Shown piece by piece: positions 32,071 through 44,643 of a stretch of 64,000 nucleotides of DNA. Position numbers and translations under genes: made by a program. Below the pieces are notes generated by a model. It ran no database searches and was not told the DNA's origin. It saw nothing but the letters and a program-made list of their open reading frames with translations. This DNA is from Membranipora membranacea (taxonomy: Eukaryota; Bryozoa; Gymnolaemata; Cheilostomatida; Membraniporidae). The stretch is from NCBI GenBank assembly GCA_914767715.1, contig OU612067.1, positions 20,091,001-20,155,000 of the forward strand, in the 5' to 3' direction. Each line of letters starts with the position of its first letter. Positions within the stretch are counted from its first letter, which is position 1.

Positions 32071-35000
32071 AACTTGCGATTTAGACCAAAATTACTCTGC
32101 GATATATCACCGCTCTCCTCACATTATTTGAGCATGCTTACGATGTAAAGAATTGGTGCCGTATCATCCTCTTTATCTCATTTCATCTCTCTGTCATTAA
32201 TAGGACAAGAAACCATTAAAGAGTTCAGACAACTGGCATTGACTTGTCTCTAATGTTTCATGTGTTAGAAGAATAGGTCAATGACTTACAAGATCTCAAA
32301 CGTATACAATAGATAATACATATAATTTTTTTACACCAAACCATTTAAATATAGCAACGGTTTGAATGCTCTGTAACAAGCTAAAACATAATTTCCTTCT
32401 CATTTATATTATTCGTATACAGGTGTGCTAGGACAAGGCACTTTCACAGTTTCTCCGAAAAGCCTGCTTCACTTTGCTGCCATGACTGACACAGTTTTCA
32501 GTGGTTCACCTATGTACGTTGTACAATGTTAGCTGAGTATGGCTTTCCATTTTGTCAGGGTGAAACACAAATATTGAGGGGACATAGTTTTGACTGCAAT
32601 CTGTGGGGCGAGCTACGTCAAGAAAATATGTCTCTGCGTAGGTCGCGGGTTACGAAACTCTGCCCTCTACACAGGTATCAATCTCATATTAACTATCTTA
32701 TGTCTCTTTGAATAAGACTTAACTCTATTTTCGGAAGGGAATCATATGCAAAAATACTCATTTCAATGGTGAATATGAAAAAGCAATAACAAAATAAGAA
32801 AGGCATTGCCAAAGAATCTACGCCCATGCTGCAATGTCAGTGTCAAGAAATTGAACGTCTTTAATTACATTATAGGAAGGAGATTCGAGTTTATTTTGTC
32901 AAGAAAATGAATATTCGATGATACATCATGATAAGGAATGATTATTTGAATTTATATCAGTATTGATGTTTCTAGAAAATGAATATTTGATGATATATAA
33001 GGGTATGAAAATTGTATTTATTATAGTATATGTTAGGTATTTATTTTCTATATATGTTCGGTCATGGGGGTGGATATACGATATTAATTATGACATATAG
33101 TTTTCCTTTGTTTTCTGACATGGAGACCTACGTTATTTTACGTCTTAAGGCCAGAATCGGAGATTATTTAGCATTTGTTGCATCTATGGGTAGACAGTAA
33201 ATTTAGAAATCTTAAAATTGATGTCCAGACCGTGTGAGGCTGTGCAGAGGCTGCATAGATCCGGAAACTATGTTCATTCCAAAAGGATGAAGTACCTGTT
33301 AAGCCTGCGGGCAAGAACATGACATTTTCCTATATATGTATGTTGTGAAGCCAATCCAATATTTGTGATTTGTGGTTAACTGATCAAAACTTTGAGAAAA
33401 CCTGTATAAATAAATAAACAATCCAGGTTTGACTGGAGCTAAAGACTCCTTTACCGCTGGTTACCTGGCATGGAATAACAAGCAAGTTTTTAGTCACAAT
33501 CCCTAATTGTAAGAATCAAAGAGAAAGGTCAGACAAAAGATAAACCATCCTTCTAGCGCCAAGCTGCCAATGGTAACTAAAACAGGCTCCGTCTCTCATC
33601 CCAAAGGATTATTTATTTTGGACTTTGTTATTGGCAGATATTCCTGCTCAATTCATTTTAGTCTGTTGGATTTGAGGTCAACTTTGTGACAGTTGGCTCA
33701 AAACAAAAACCTTGACACAAATCATATGCAACTCCAAACCAACGTTGCTTATACTTCCATACAACATTAAACTAAAATAAAAATTTCACACTGTCATCGT
33801 GAATCATGATCAGCTGCACAATCTACATATTTTATAATGGACATATTATGTTTACATATGATATACAATGCCACTATATGACCATCCACTCATATAAATT
33901 AATTGTTTATTATGATAATCAAGTTTAGTCATGATGATAGTATAAGATGTTAAGTGAGAATGTTCATGAAAACTCAGCTGGGAAGACCACACAGAATTTT
34001 GTACTCAAGATCCTGTAGCTCTTTTTAGCTAATGTGGTGAGGGTGGCGACAACAGCTGGTGGGATATAAGTCCTAAACAACCTTGCTGTTGAGTCAAGTT
34101 GTTGATCATTTTCAGGAGACCAAGCTGACATTTTTGCTGCAAGCTTTCAGACAGTCGCTTGCTTTGTATTTTGATTAATCTTCATAATTGTATTTATTGT
34201 CTATGTTTAATCACTTTGTCCTTTTGTATATTATAATGTCATGATCATCCATTATTTTTCTTTTCAATATTAACAATAGAAACTAAAAAATGAATATCCC
34301 TTCATTAATGATCATTATTGCTAGCCGTGTATGAAAAGAAAATGATCTCCTTTGAGAAGATTAAAGAATCCTAACAGTATCAATCAGAGATACTATCTGG
34401 TCTCCGCCTCGCACAAGAAAACTGACACCTAGTCATTTATTCTCCTAATCCTAGGCATTTTTATCAATCTCCTGGTATTAAGGTGTGTTATATGTCACTA
34501 GAATTTTTAATACCTTCTGCCATCCCGGTACACATGCGGAACTGATATGTACTCAAGCTTCATAATCTAGATCCAGGATGTATATTTTTTCATAACTGGA
34601 CCTTGTGCAACATGAGAAGCACAAGGAACGACCAGTCACAGAGCTGCACCATTGATTGAGAATGACACCAAATCAAAATCTGCATTGCATCAATAATAAG
34701 ATCATCTTTCAAGAAGAACAATCAAAGCCTCAAACATTTAAATATATCGGTCAATGTTTAAGAATGTATTCATCTAAATAACTTGGATTTAAATCTATGT
34801 TTGATAACACATATGTTTTTTCTTTTCTATCGGTCCGTTTGAGTTTTCAAATAAATATCACTCTCAGTTAGAACTGCCCGCCTCACTGAAGTAGTTTAGT
34901 TCTGTGCCTGATCTTCAGCCTTCCATAGGTAAAATCAAATGGAATCCCTGGCTCAAAACAAGTCTCAGTTTAGGCAAACCAAATCCTACCAGCATCCAGA

Positions 35001-35150
35001 AAGATGCAATTCTGTTTCTTCATCTGGCATTTTCGGGTACAGATTCAGTAAATTTTTCAATTCACTCATTGATTCTTAGAGCAGGCGTGCAAATGTGAAA
35101 GCCTTTCATTCTTGCTGTTTGAAACTCTCAAGCTATGGAAAATTCCTGTA
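32071..35150. other. No gene recognised
   Basis: AT-rich with small dispersed repeats only (GATCCGG end-piece near 33248; GAAAATGAATATT(C/T)GATGATA twice near 32903 and 32975). No coding exon or RNA gene seen. Confidence 0.4.
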
Positions 35151-35151
35151 A

Positions 35152-35345
35152 AAGGTGTTGGAGGTGGCTCAACAACCAAAATGTTGGATATCCTGGGTTC
35201 CATTCCCGCTGCGGTCTTCTGGCCACTGGACTCTGTGCCTAAGGTTTGCTCCAACCTGACGGCAAACGGTGCGCAAATCACGGCATCAAATATGGCAGCC
35301 GCGCCATTAAGGCACCTACATTTCTCAGTATTCTGACCGAGACAG
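35152..35345 (+). mobile_element. tRNA-headed SINE (type 3), copy 2
   Basis: GGAGGTGGCTCAACAACC and GGGTTCCATTCCCGCTGC replace the head boxes of copy 1. The tail AAATATGGCAGCCGCGCC and CATTTCTCAGTATTCTGACC is clearly the same. Confidence 0.65.
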
Positions 35346-37103
35346 AACCTTGTGATTGTTTTTCCCTACAAAATTATTAGCCCTATACAAATTGAGAACT
35401 GCATGCAACAGATTTGAAACTGAGTGAATAAATCTAGTTACGGATTAGTTGTAGCTTGCAAACCCAATAACTGGGTATTAATTATCAATCTTGATGCATT
35501 AATCAAATTCGTTATTATGTACCCTGTAGCCTGAGGCTAGTAAGTAATAAAACAGAGGTGTTATTTCCTTCTAATGGACCTGGCAAGATTTGGTAAGGTT
35601 TCTGTAGGACATGTATGAAACAGGATTTCGTGATAATTGCTCTTTCCTCGGGCTTATCTGATAGGATACAAACCTATATCGAAACAACCTGAAAAAAAAC
35701 TGTAGATCACCTAAGCTAATTGGGTCTAATGACTGATAAACAGTAATCAATGAATAATTGACCATATATTAGCCAGAGTAATTGACCAATCGTAACCTAA
35801 GAATTTGCCCTAAACTTGTGCAGGAAAAAACAGGTAAAGATTTGTAAGAGATAAGTGTGCTGGCACGTCCCAGCAATTGGGTTGGCAGTGTGCCCTTGGT
35901 TCTAAGGCTCGGCTATTTACTCCGAATTTCAGTTACAGTTAAAGCTATCACCAAGCTTGCTAGTGCTTTGTTTTCCCTTATTATACTCTGACCGCACAGT
36001 AACTAATTAGTTCCAGTGTCATATCAATCTTATCCTAGAGCCCTTATTATAATTCAAATTTGGATTAAAGGAGATCAGTCACATAATTCTCAGGTATCGG
36101 ATAACCTGATGAGGAAAACATCAACGGATAAGCTAACTGCTAAGGAAGTAAATCCGTGAGCTTGTAAGATTGTCCCCATTGCCAATCGATTTGTTTAGCA
36201 AAAGTTCAATTAACGATGCTTATAATCTGTTTACATGCAGATTATTTGACAGAGATTTGAAGCCTTTTTGCTCCCAATAATCCAGGTAAAGCAAGGTAAA
36301 TTACTAATGGCCACACTAATCCTGTTTGTCTGTAGTTCAGAAGAAACTGACCAAATTTCTTTGCATCATATGGCAACTCTTTAAACTGCCACAGTTATGA
36401 AGAACATTTCCTTTTTTTTTGAAGAGTTAATGGCAGTTATACCGTAATACCTCATCTATAAGGCGCGTGCCTTATAGGTAAAGGCGCCTATAAGAGAGGA
36501 GCATATAGCTCAGGCTATCATTTGAAGCATTTTTATATTTGACTTGGACCAAAACCGCATCTTACATCTCAGCCAGATGTTTTCTATTTAGTATGACTTC
36601 ACAGTATTCAATGTGACCGGTTTATTACAACTATTTATTTGCTATATATAATAAGTATTTGAAGGTCAATACCATGGAGGTCATAGGATAGGACATTTAA
36701 TTCCTTTAATCGATTGATAGCGCAACTATTTTTACTGAAGCCAATTTCGAGTACGGGTGCCATTGATCGACAGGCTCTGTTGATATGTTTACTGGCCTTG
36801 TAATACATTTTTCACCTCTGGTAATAAATTCACCCACTATGTTTATCTATTTCCTTCTTTGTGTATAATATGTGAGATAAAACACCACCTTTATTGATGA
36901 CTTTACCGCCGTTGTGAAATAAGGTTCAAACACTGTGATACATCATACTCCATCTGAATGATGATTTGCCCCTATGTAACATATCATGTCCCCCAGGGGA
37001 AATAATATAATATATTTTAAGCTAGTAAAATGAGAAACATCTACGCGAGGGTTTTAAGTCACACTTAGCAGTTGCATGACATAAAACTGTTAATACCGTC
37101 ACC

Positions 37104-37131
37104 ATAGACTTAATAAACTATTAAGTCTATG
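37104..37131. repeat. 28-bp palindromic insertion with exact 9-bp flanking repeats
   Basis: ATAGACTTAATA-AAC-TATTAAGTCTATG forms a 12-13 bp stem with a 3-base loop. Identical ACCGTCACC lies at 37095-37103 and 37132-37140. Confidence 0.75.
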
Positions 37132-37754
37132 ACCGTCACCTTGGCTGTTCTTCAGAGAAACAAGGTGTATATAAAAACCGTGGGCTGCTGTCAGTGTGTT
37201 CAGACCTGAAGAACAGAAGCTGTTTATTAGCCAAGTCCTGCCGTTATAATGTGAAGTCTCGAACAGATTTGATGTTATCAGCCATTTGGATGTGTTGTTG
37301 GATAGCCTGAGATCCTCTCTTGTGAAAATCTCACTAAAAGCAAATAAGAAAGTTTTTTTGCTGATAGCGATCATACAGGTAACACAATCATGAAAGTCTA
37401 TTTTCTATTCTTTAACAGCAATAATAGAATTTTGTTAAGAGGTAATTTGACAGTTTTACTCCTAACCCACTTCAGCCTCATAACTTACTTTCACACTAAA
37501 ACAATTTTTCCCAGGGACTGGTTTTCAGCAACAACTGGTCGATTGACAGCATGAGATAAAAATCTTTATGTAATATGATTTTTCCTACTATACTGATAAT
37601 CCTTAAGCAATGCACCTGGTTAATCAATATAGTTAGGCAATAAGATGGTAAGATAACTCTTACTCAATTATTAAACTGACAGCCCTGCTAAAACCTTGAG
37701 GAAGCAGCCATGCCATACCAGCAAGAATTCATGCAGAGTGTCTTCCAATCGACT

Positions 37755-37812
37755 ATTGCTACAACAGACAAGACGGACAGATATGTGTCTATCTGTCTGT
37801 CTTGTCTGTTGT
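37755..37812. repeat. Hairpin, about 26-bp arms
   Basis: ACAACAGACAAGAC-GGACAGATA is mirrored by TATCTGTCTGTCTTGTCTGTTGT. The right arm also reads as a short TCTG repeat. Confidence 0.7.
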
Positions 37813-38898
37813 ACATAAAACTCAACGTGTCTACTAAGTTGGCATTGCACAACAAAGACACCAAGGGCACAATAACATGTCCAATTGTTTTGAGACAAGC
37901 CGCCACCTATCTAAGACAGTGTTTGTGATGTTTAGCCAAACTAACTGACCCTCTGCAAGATGCTATCAACTATTCTATGGCCCGTCAGTGTGTTGCAGAT
38001 AATGATGCCTTAGATACTACAAACTCTGCAAGCGGAAGGAGACCATCAATGACAAAGCAAAAAAAATATGCAAGTCATCTGAGCAGTATTTAATATCTGT
38101 CATCTTTAGGCCCAGTTTTACCAAGTAACTCAGACGATGTAGTTTAGTTTGATGTGAAGCTCTAGTGAATGGATTAATGAAAGCTGAAGTAAAGATTGGT
38201 AATATCAAGAGGTTTGCAACGTACAGTGTGGTTAGTACACTTCTAATCTTCGTTTAACAGCGCAAGCTTTCCTGTGCTTTGTACTTTAGCTGAAACCACA
38301 TGGTTAGCTGTGGTATGCTTATGACACAGGACATTCTTAAGGGTCTAGAATCTGTCTTTTTTGTTCTCATGCTTCAGGTTGCAGAATTTGTGCTCTAGAA
38401 TGGTTTAGTAATTAATTTGTTAGGAATGTGGCAACTGTATACAAGTGATGATTGACCCTTTTAATCAGAGTTTACCCTAAGTCGTTGTTAGGAGGATTGT
38501 TGTTAATAATGACATTTGAATAAGATCAGTCCCATTATAGTAATGAATGAGGTGGATGACGTGGGCTTGACGTAGGGATGAAGTACTGCTCGCATGTCTC
38601 CTAGCTGATGTGACTTTGACTGTTTGGATGAAGTTGTTAATGACTCCGCTGCTGGAGCAGTCCGTTGGACCGGTTCGAGTCGGTTGGCAGCAGAGTCAGC
38701 CGCCTAGTCCTAGGCTGCACCAACAAACCATCTACCTACTATAATTCTTTCATAAAACTGGCTGGCAGGGGCTCTAGAAACTCTGTTCTCATGGGCCACT
38801 GGGAACACTGGATATTGGCAGCCTTACATCATGTATAAGCGTAACATCACGTAAAAGCGTAACGCAAAATATATCAGTCAGACTGATATTGAGATTAA

Positions 38899-39266
38899 AG
38901 GGCAACCAAGGTTTCGCAGCAATGCATTAGTGGGTAGAAAATGATGTGCTAGGCAGCATCAGTTTTGTGCATGACGCAGCGCAAAACTCAAAGCGGTTGC
39001 TGATTCTAAGCTGGGTAACAGGGGAGGTTCAAAGTCCACGCTGTAATATTGATAGATCACAGGCTAAATAATAACAGGAACAGGAAACTGCTCCGTGGTA
39101 TTCTATTTTTAGCTTAGTTTGAGTACCTGATGGATGAATTGTTTCACAAAAATTCTGGCTGAATAATCACCAGAATTAGATTTTGTCTTTTTCCCGATGC
39201 AGAAGGTACAATCTGTTATCTGCTATCTATCTAATCTGAGAACTTGATTGAAACCTTGGTTGCCCT
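38899..39266 (+). mobile_element. TTAA-flanked MITE family, copy 2 (368 bp, best ends)
   Basis: The ends are AGGGCAACCAAGGTTTC and GAAACCTTGGTTGCCCT (17 bp, perfect), flanked by TTAA at 38895-38898 and 39267-39270. TTAA duplication is typical of piggyBac-type insertion, although the AGGG start is not the classical CCC. It has no coding capacity. Confidence 0.8.
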
Positions 39267-39270
39267 TTAA

Positions 39271-42200
39271 TATAGATGGTCAAGCCTTGATCAACCACAT
39301 CAAAGGAAGAATGTTGTCCTCCTTAACATTTTATAGAGCTATAAATAAAACTTTCAATATATCCCATTACTCGAAGTTTTCCCAGCATACCCATGATAAA
39401 TATTGCGCATTCCTACCATAGAAGCAATAGGTATATGACTACATCCAAAATTGCTGCTATTAGGTCTACCTCTATTTAAACATCTGTTTTAGACACTGGT
39501 ACAGGAAAGGATATGTGGCCTCTTATGTTGTCTGGAACCTCAACAGCGTTCCCTGGCAAGGGAGAGGTCATTCTACAGGAAATAATAGAAAATAATACTC
39601 GCCAATCTGGCAACAGAACATGAACAATGTTCTCATGTTCTCATGATATTCTCACGACACAGCTACAAAGTTGATATAGAGAAATGTGAGGTCACAGCAA
39701 TAAATTTCACCACTGAGCTTATCTCACCAAAAACTCTTCACCGAAATTTGGATTAATACAGGAACAACATTAATACTCGGCAGCGGTGAAGAACTGACTT
39801 GGACAATCCTGAATGGTTTACACAGATGAATCTTCAAATCCAATTTCTCAGAAACATATCTCGGTTGTGGTGACTCTACCATTGGGCAGGCAAGCTATAA
39901 TATCGCCAAAGATTGGATTTTAACGATAGACGATTACGATTATGACTATGGAGCCAATAGTTCAAGGATACAAGCTGACACCTGCAAAACCTTGTGATAG
40001 CTATGGAATATGGTGGTGATACGTATAAGACTGCAATGATGATGACTATTGTCTTTGAGGTCACAAGTTACATATGTCATGAATAATGAAGAACAATACA
40101 CTTTTAAATTATCCTTTTTTTGCAAACTTATCAATCAAGGGGATTCAATGAAGTATCTGCTCGCCAGCAGACAAACACCAAATTACTAGATTGGCCTGAC
40201 CATGCTGGTTTTATTAGCTACAAGTTCAGGGATAAATGATCATTATCTATAATCACAAGGCGAGCATTAAGTGGTGTTCACCGGATGAATTATAGTGTCT
40301 TAAATCCTCTCTTTACACCCAAACAGGTGGAGTCCATGTAATAATGTGGGCGTTGAGTTGTGATACTAGTAGAAGCCAGATCAATCTTTGAACACATCAT
40401 TTTGTGATATATAAATAGCGTATGTTGAAAGGTCATAGTTAGAGTTTCAGGATGAAAAGAGTGACAGAATATTTTCACACACCCACGCAGTAAAAATAGT
40501 ACTACTGTATGATATCAGAAGGCAAATTACTGATTGCTTTGGGGCCTCTCTGTCTTTTGGAGAATGGGTTGGGACGGGTTTGACTCGCCCCCACCCAAAT
40601 AAGGTTCATGGCTGATACTTTTAAGGCTGCTCTTTCCACCACAAACCAGACCGGAAGGTGGCGTGTCATTCTTAACTATTCTATTTGTGGAATGTATGGC
40701 ATATCGCGATCATGATGGCACCTGACTTATTGTTCCAGTGTTTCAACGCCACCCACCCCGATGTGACCATAGCTTGTCAATCATCCAATTATGTCCCTGT
40801 AGTTCAAGGATGAAAATAGGTCATTAGCCAATGCAAAGTTTGAACTGTTGGCTACCAAGTTGCAGAGAGCGTGCTGCTTTTTGATTTTATAATTGTTTAT
40901 CATATAAGATAAAGATGTGCATCCCTTCCTGTCTCGAAGCGTGATTGTCAAGTTAAAACACCAAAGATGAAAATTTGAGTCAGTGTGTGATCGTAAAGTT
41001 AAGGTAACTATAAACTAAATATATTTGTATCTGGGTTTGGCAATACACCACTGATTTTAAAGTCTAGTAAAGGATGAGTTCAGCGGAGATCAACATGTGC
41101 AGATGAAAAGGTGATGGAAAACACAAGATAAAAGATGCACCGGTTTTGATATAGAGATATTGCACATCATTTAACTCTACATGGCTCTAACTTCCCCAGC
41201 CATATAGGACAACGATAAGTTTATTTTGTTATTTATACAGACTACTTTCTTCCTTTGAAGACTTTTAGTTCAATCAATCTGCACTTTTGCATGGCAAGAT
41301 GCATTTTATCTCTCGACCATTAAATAGCTTACTGATAATTGCCGGTTTGCACCACGACTTTATTCATATGAAAGAAATCAGACTCGTATTCCAGGTGTGA
41401 GCAAAGTCACGAGGCACACTTTTTGCAATTTGACATAACAAACCATGTTTTTATCTATTTCACCCTAGTTTGTCCGCTTATTTATATCTTAATCTAGAAA
41501 ATCAGCATCAGAAATGCCGTTTCCACTTACGCTTGCTATCTTTTCCTCCGCTTGCAAATTGGATCACAGCAATTTTCTACGAATTTGAAAATGATTGATT
41601 GTTGTCGGTTGAAAAGGTAGTTTACAATTGGTGCCCTGGTAACTTTGATTATAGCTTTCATTTCCTTGCTTCCTCGCTTCCTCGTTCAATCATAGAATTG
41701 GTACCCCAGTTATGTGAGCTGTGAGATCTCATCTAGGCTATGCTTAGTGGGGTATGAGAGCGAGCCAAGTGCTTGTCAGTTTGGATATCGCTGGAGAATC
41801 AAGATCGATTGTGGCTATGAGCTGAAAGGAATCCTAGAGCACCTACATGTATGTTCTGCTCCGTCAAATTTTTCATTAGAATGAATTCTTGAGAAGGATA
41901 CCGCAGCTGTCCAAATTTGTTCTGTTCATGGAATCGATTTATCTGGACCATCACCAATCTTGTTCGATGCTGCTCTATTCATCTTTTGTTCAAAAAGTTA
42001 TCAGTGCCAGGTGATCAAACACTCCTCTTACTGCTCTTGGCATGTGTGTAAGTCAGAACAACCCAAGAAGATCCACAAGGACCAACCAATAGTCTACCTT
42101 CTAGAGTGTAAATCAGAACAACCAAAGGAGAGTTACAAGGATCCAAACAAATATATTAAATGCTAGATGGGTGTGCCCTGCATTAAGAACATATATCACT

Positions 42201-44060
42201 AAGTTGTGTTAACGGTACCACATAAGTAAGGAGCCATACATCTGGGTGTGACTACTTATCTGTCAACACAATGCTAATCCATTCAACAAATCGGATAAGA
42301 GCAAAAGTCCGCAAAAGTAGCAAAAAGCCTAGCTGTATGAAGTCTTGTGAGTTTTACAGTGCACTGGTTAAATGGATATGGCGTTTACTTAGTCAGGGTC
42401 AGGGTCAGACATTTATCTTTGCATTATGCTCAAGGCTCTGCATAAGTTGTAACAATGCACTAGTGTCCTCCTTGAAATAAGCAATCATGAATAACTGTCA
42501 TTTTACTTTGCTTAAGGGCAATATTGTGGTTGGTGTAATAATAATGATCGCTATGGCTGCATAAGCTAACAGAAACCACCCAACAACTTTGAGCAGCAAA
42601 AAATGTTGAGACTTCAGAAAGCCATACCATAGAGGTAAAAAGAATTAAAATGATTAACCCATGGTGACGATGAATAGGTCTTTAATAAGCCATCAAATTT
42701 AAACCAGTCATGATATAATTAATTTGGTATTTCAAGATTATGCAAAGATCAATATAGGGATGAATCTTCTCCCAACCAACCACATAACACATTTTCTGCA
42801 TTTTTCGACAATCTCCGCGGATATATGAGGAACAGAATCAGCAACAATATCTGGTTGGCACTAGCAAACATGCTCTAAATAGAACGAGACAAAAATACCT
42901 TGGACTCAAAGTTTTCGGACATTGATATTTGAATAATGCCAATTCTATTTCCTTTAATCAGACAATCTATTGAGTCGACTATGCTGTGCCAAACTCTTGG
43001 TTGCTCAAATGATATCAAAGGTGCAGATTGAGAAGCTTGATATAAGGATTGGTGACTGACATCGACCTCTCTCTGCAACTATGCAACTGCGTGTCTGGAT
43101 CAAATAATCTAGTTCTTGAACCGAAGATATAAACATTGCTGTGGTAGCTTTAACTATATGTACAATGCAGACCAACGTAATCATATTCCATAAATGTCTA
43201 TATATATATCCATCAACAAGTGATATGTTTTTTATATTCATTGTTTTCATTTGAAAAGAATTGATGACGCGATGAAGCATCATGAAAATTATATAATTAA
43301 GTAACATGTTTATGATTTGTCAAAAAGTGTGTCTGGTGCATCTGGCGCAACAAACCAGGAAAATACTCTGTTAAAAATGTAACAACAACAACAACAAAAA
43401 ATTAACAAGATAAGAATAAGAAGCGAAAATTGTAACAATCTAAGAGTCACGTCTGCACCTTAAGAAAGCAATAACTGAGATGTGTTTAAGAACCGAAAAT
43501 TATTCATAACTTTTTGACTCATAAATTTACACAATCATTGAATCAATCAATTATTGGCACACTGATTTCTCTCCCATTAAACTGAGATCTAAATTTAGAT
43601 ATCCAACTTATTTCGATCAGATCGAAGGTGATCCAAGTGCACAAAATGATATAAATCAAACTCATTCATTTTTGTAAGGTTTTTTTGATGGATAGAATTT
43701 TTTTGATTATAAACCAATAATAAAGTACCACGAAAAAATATAAAATGGATTAGAAGGTTTTCATCTGGGCGACTGGGGGCCATTATAACAGCTTTATAGA
43801 TAATTTTTTTAGGATGACTCAATCAAAGTGAATGAGAAAAACCTATAATTCTAATCACACAAAGTTGCACTCAAGAGACTTAATTGGGCTGCTTTATGGT
43901 GGATGATCCTGGCTCCCTTTCAGATAATCCAAAAGATAAATAATTAATCCAAAATGGTCAGAGTCAAGCGATGCTTGGTTCAGCTACGAACATCAATTAG
44001 CAACCACACACCATTCATAGTTTCTGAATATGTCACTAGCATATGCCTTTGTTATCTGGC
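39271..44060. other. No gene recognised
   Basis: A short tandem block at 42048-42150 repeats GTAA(G/A)TCAGAACAACC(C/A)AA(G/A) about 64 bp apart. Otherwise there are only short frames without splice support. Confidence 0.4.
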
Positions 44061-44064
44061 GCAG

Positions 44065-44643
44065 TTACATTTTGATTGGAACCGTATAGGTCTGTTGAAG
44101 TTTGTGGGTGGAGCTGTAACTTCCAGTTCCAGAGATTGAGGACACACCAGAGCTGCTGGCTGACTCAACATCTGATATTCTTGACTTCTCGCTCATTTCA
44201 GACATGGAGGAGTCGCCGAGTCCCCTTCTGCACAGCAGGACGAGCAGATAGCTTAAATAGGTGAGACAAACGATGAGGCAGCATATAGCAGCGATCATAC
44301 ATTTGGTTGCAGATCCTACATCATACTCGATAGGTGATGTGTTCAGCGTATAAGAAAAGTACCAGATATTGATGGCTATGCCGACAGTTGTCTGTGCTGT
44401 GATGGTGGTGTGAACAACTCGGATGATCTTGTTGCTGATACAGGACATTATCGTGCCGATAATCCCGCAGACAAGGAGTGAGACAGAAGGCAGGGATCTG
44501 ACGGCGAACAATACAGCAACATGTTTGATGGTGGTGTGCATGTGGCTTGTGTCGCTGTAATGGCGAGCGCAGAGTGCGATCGAAGTGAGGGAGGTGATAA
44601 TCTGGACTAATCCAACCCCGAATGTTATCTTCTGTACAGCCAT
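44065..44643 (-). CDS. MS4A/CD20-like four-span membrane protein
   Basis: 192 residues from ATG at 44643 to TAA at 44067-44065, in one exon. Hydrophobic spans are near residues 6-26, 42-68, 76-100 and 115-138, with short loops and both ends predicted cytosolic. The second extracellular loop has an NTS glycosylation site (101-103). The tail (141-192) is Ser-rich (DSSMSEMSEKS, SASSSGVSSISGTGS), offering phosphorylation sites. The loops are too short for a tetraspanin and there is no claudin W-GLW-C-C signature. TM1 (GVGLVQIITSLTSIAL) and TM2 (LLVCGIIGTIMSCIS) resemble MS4A/CD20 spans. The start is chosen because the exon begins at 44688 behind the acceptor TCATTTCTGTTTCAG, this is the first ATG, and the upstream exon frame has no ATG after its stop. 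Four-span topology is firm; the MS4A label is tentative. Confidence 0.8.
   Translation of the reverse strand: MAVQKITFGVGLVQIITSLTSIALCARHYSDTSHMHTTIKHVAVLFAVRSLPSVSLLVCGIIGTIMSCISNKIIRVVHTTITAQTTVGIAINIWYFSYTLNTSPIEYDVGSATKCMIAAICCLIVCLTYLSYLLVLLCRRGLGDSSMSEMSEKSRISDVESASSSGVSSISGTGSYSSTHKLQQTYTVPIKM

Noticed and set aside
41960-42166. Plus-strand frame with VYLLECK, resembling part of a GIY-YIG nuclease
   Set aside because: The frame is produced by a 64-bp local duplication and lacks the rest of the GIY-YIG motif.
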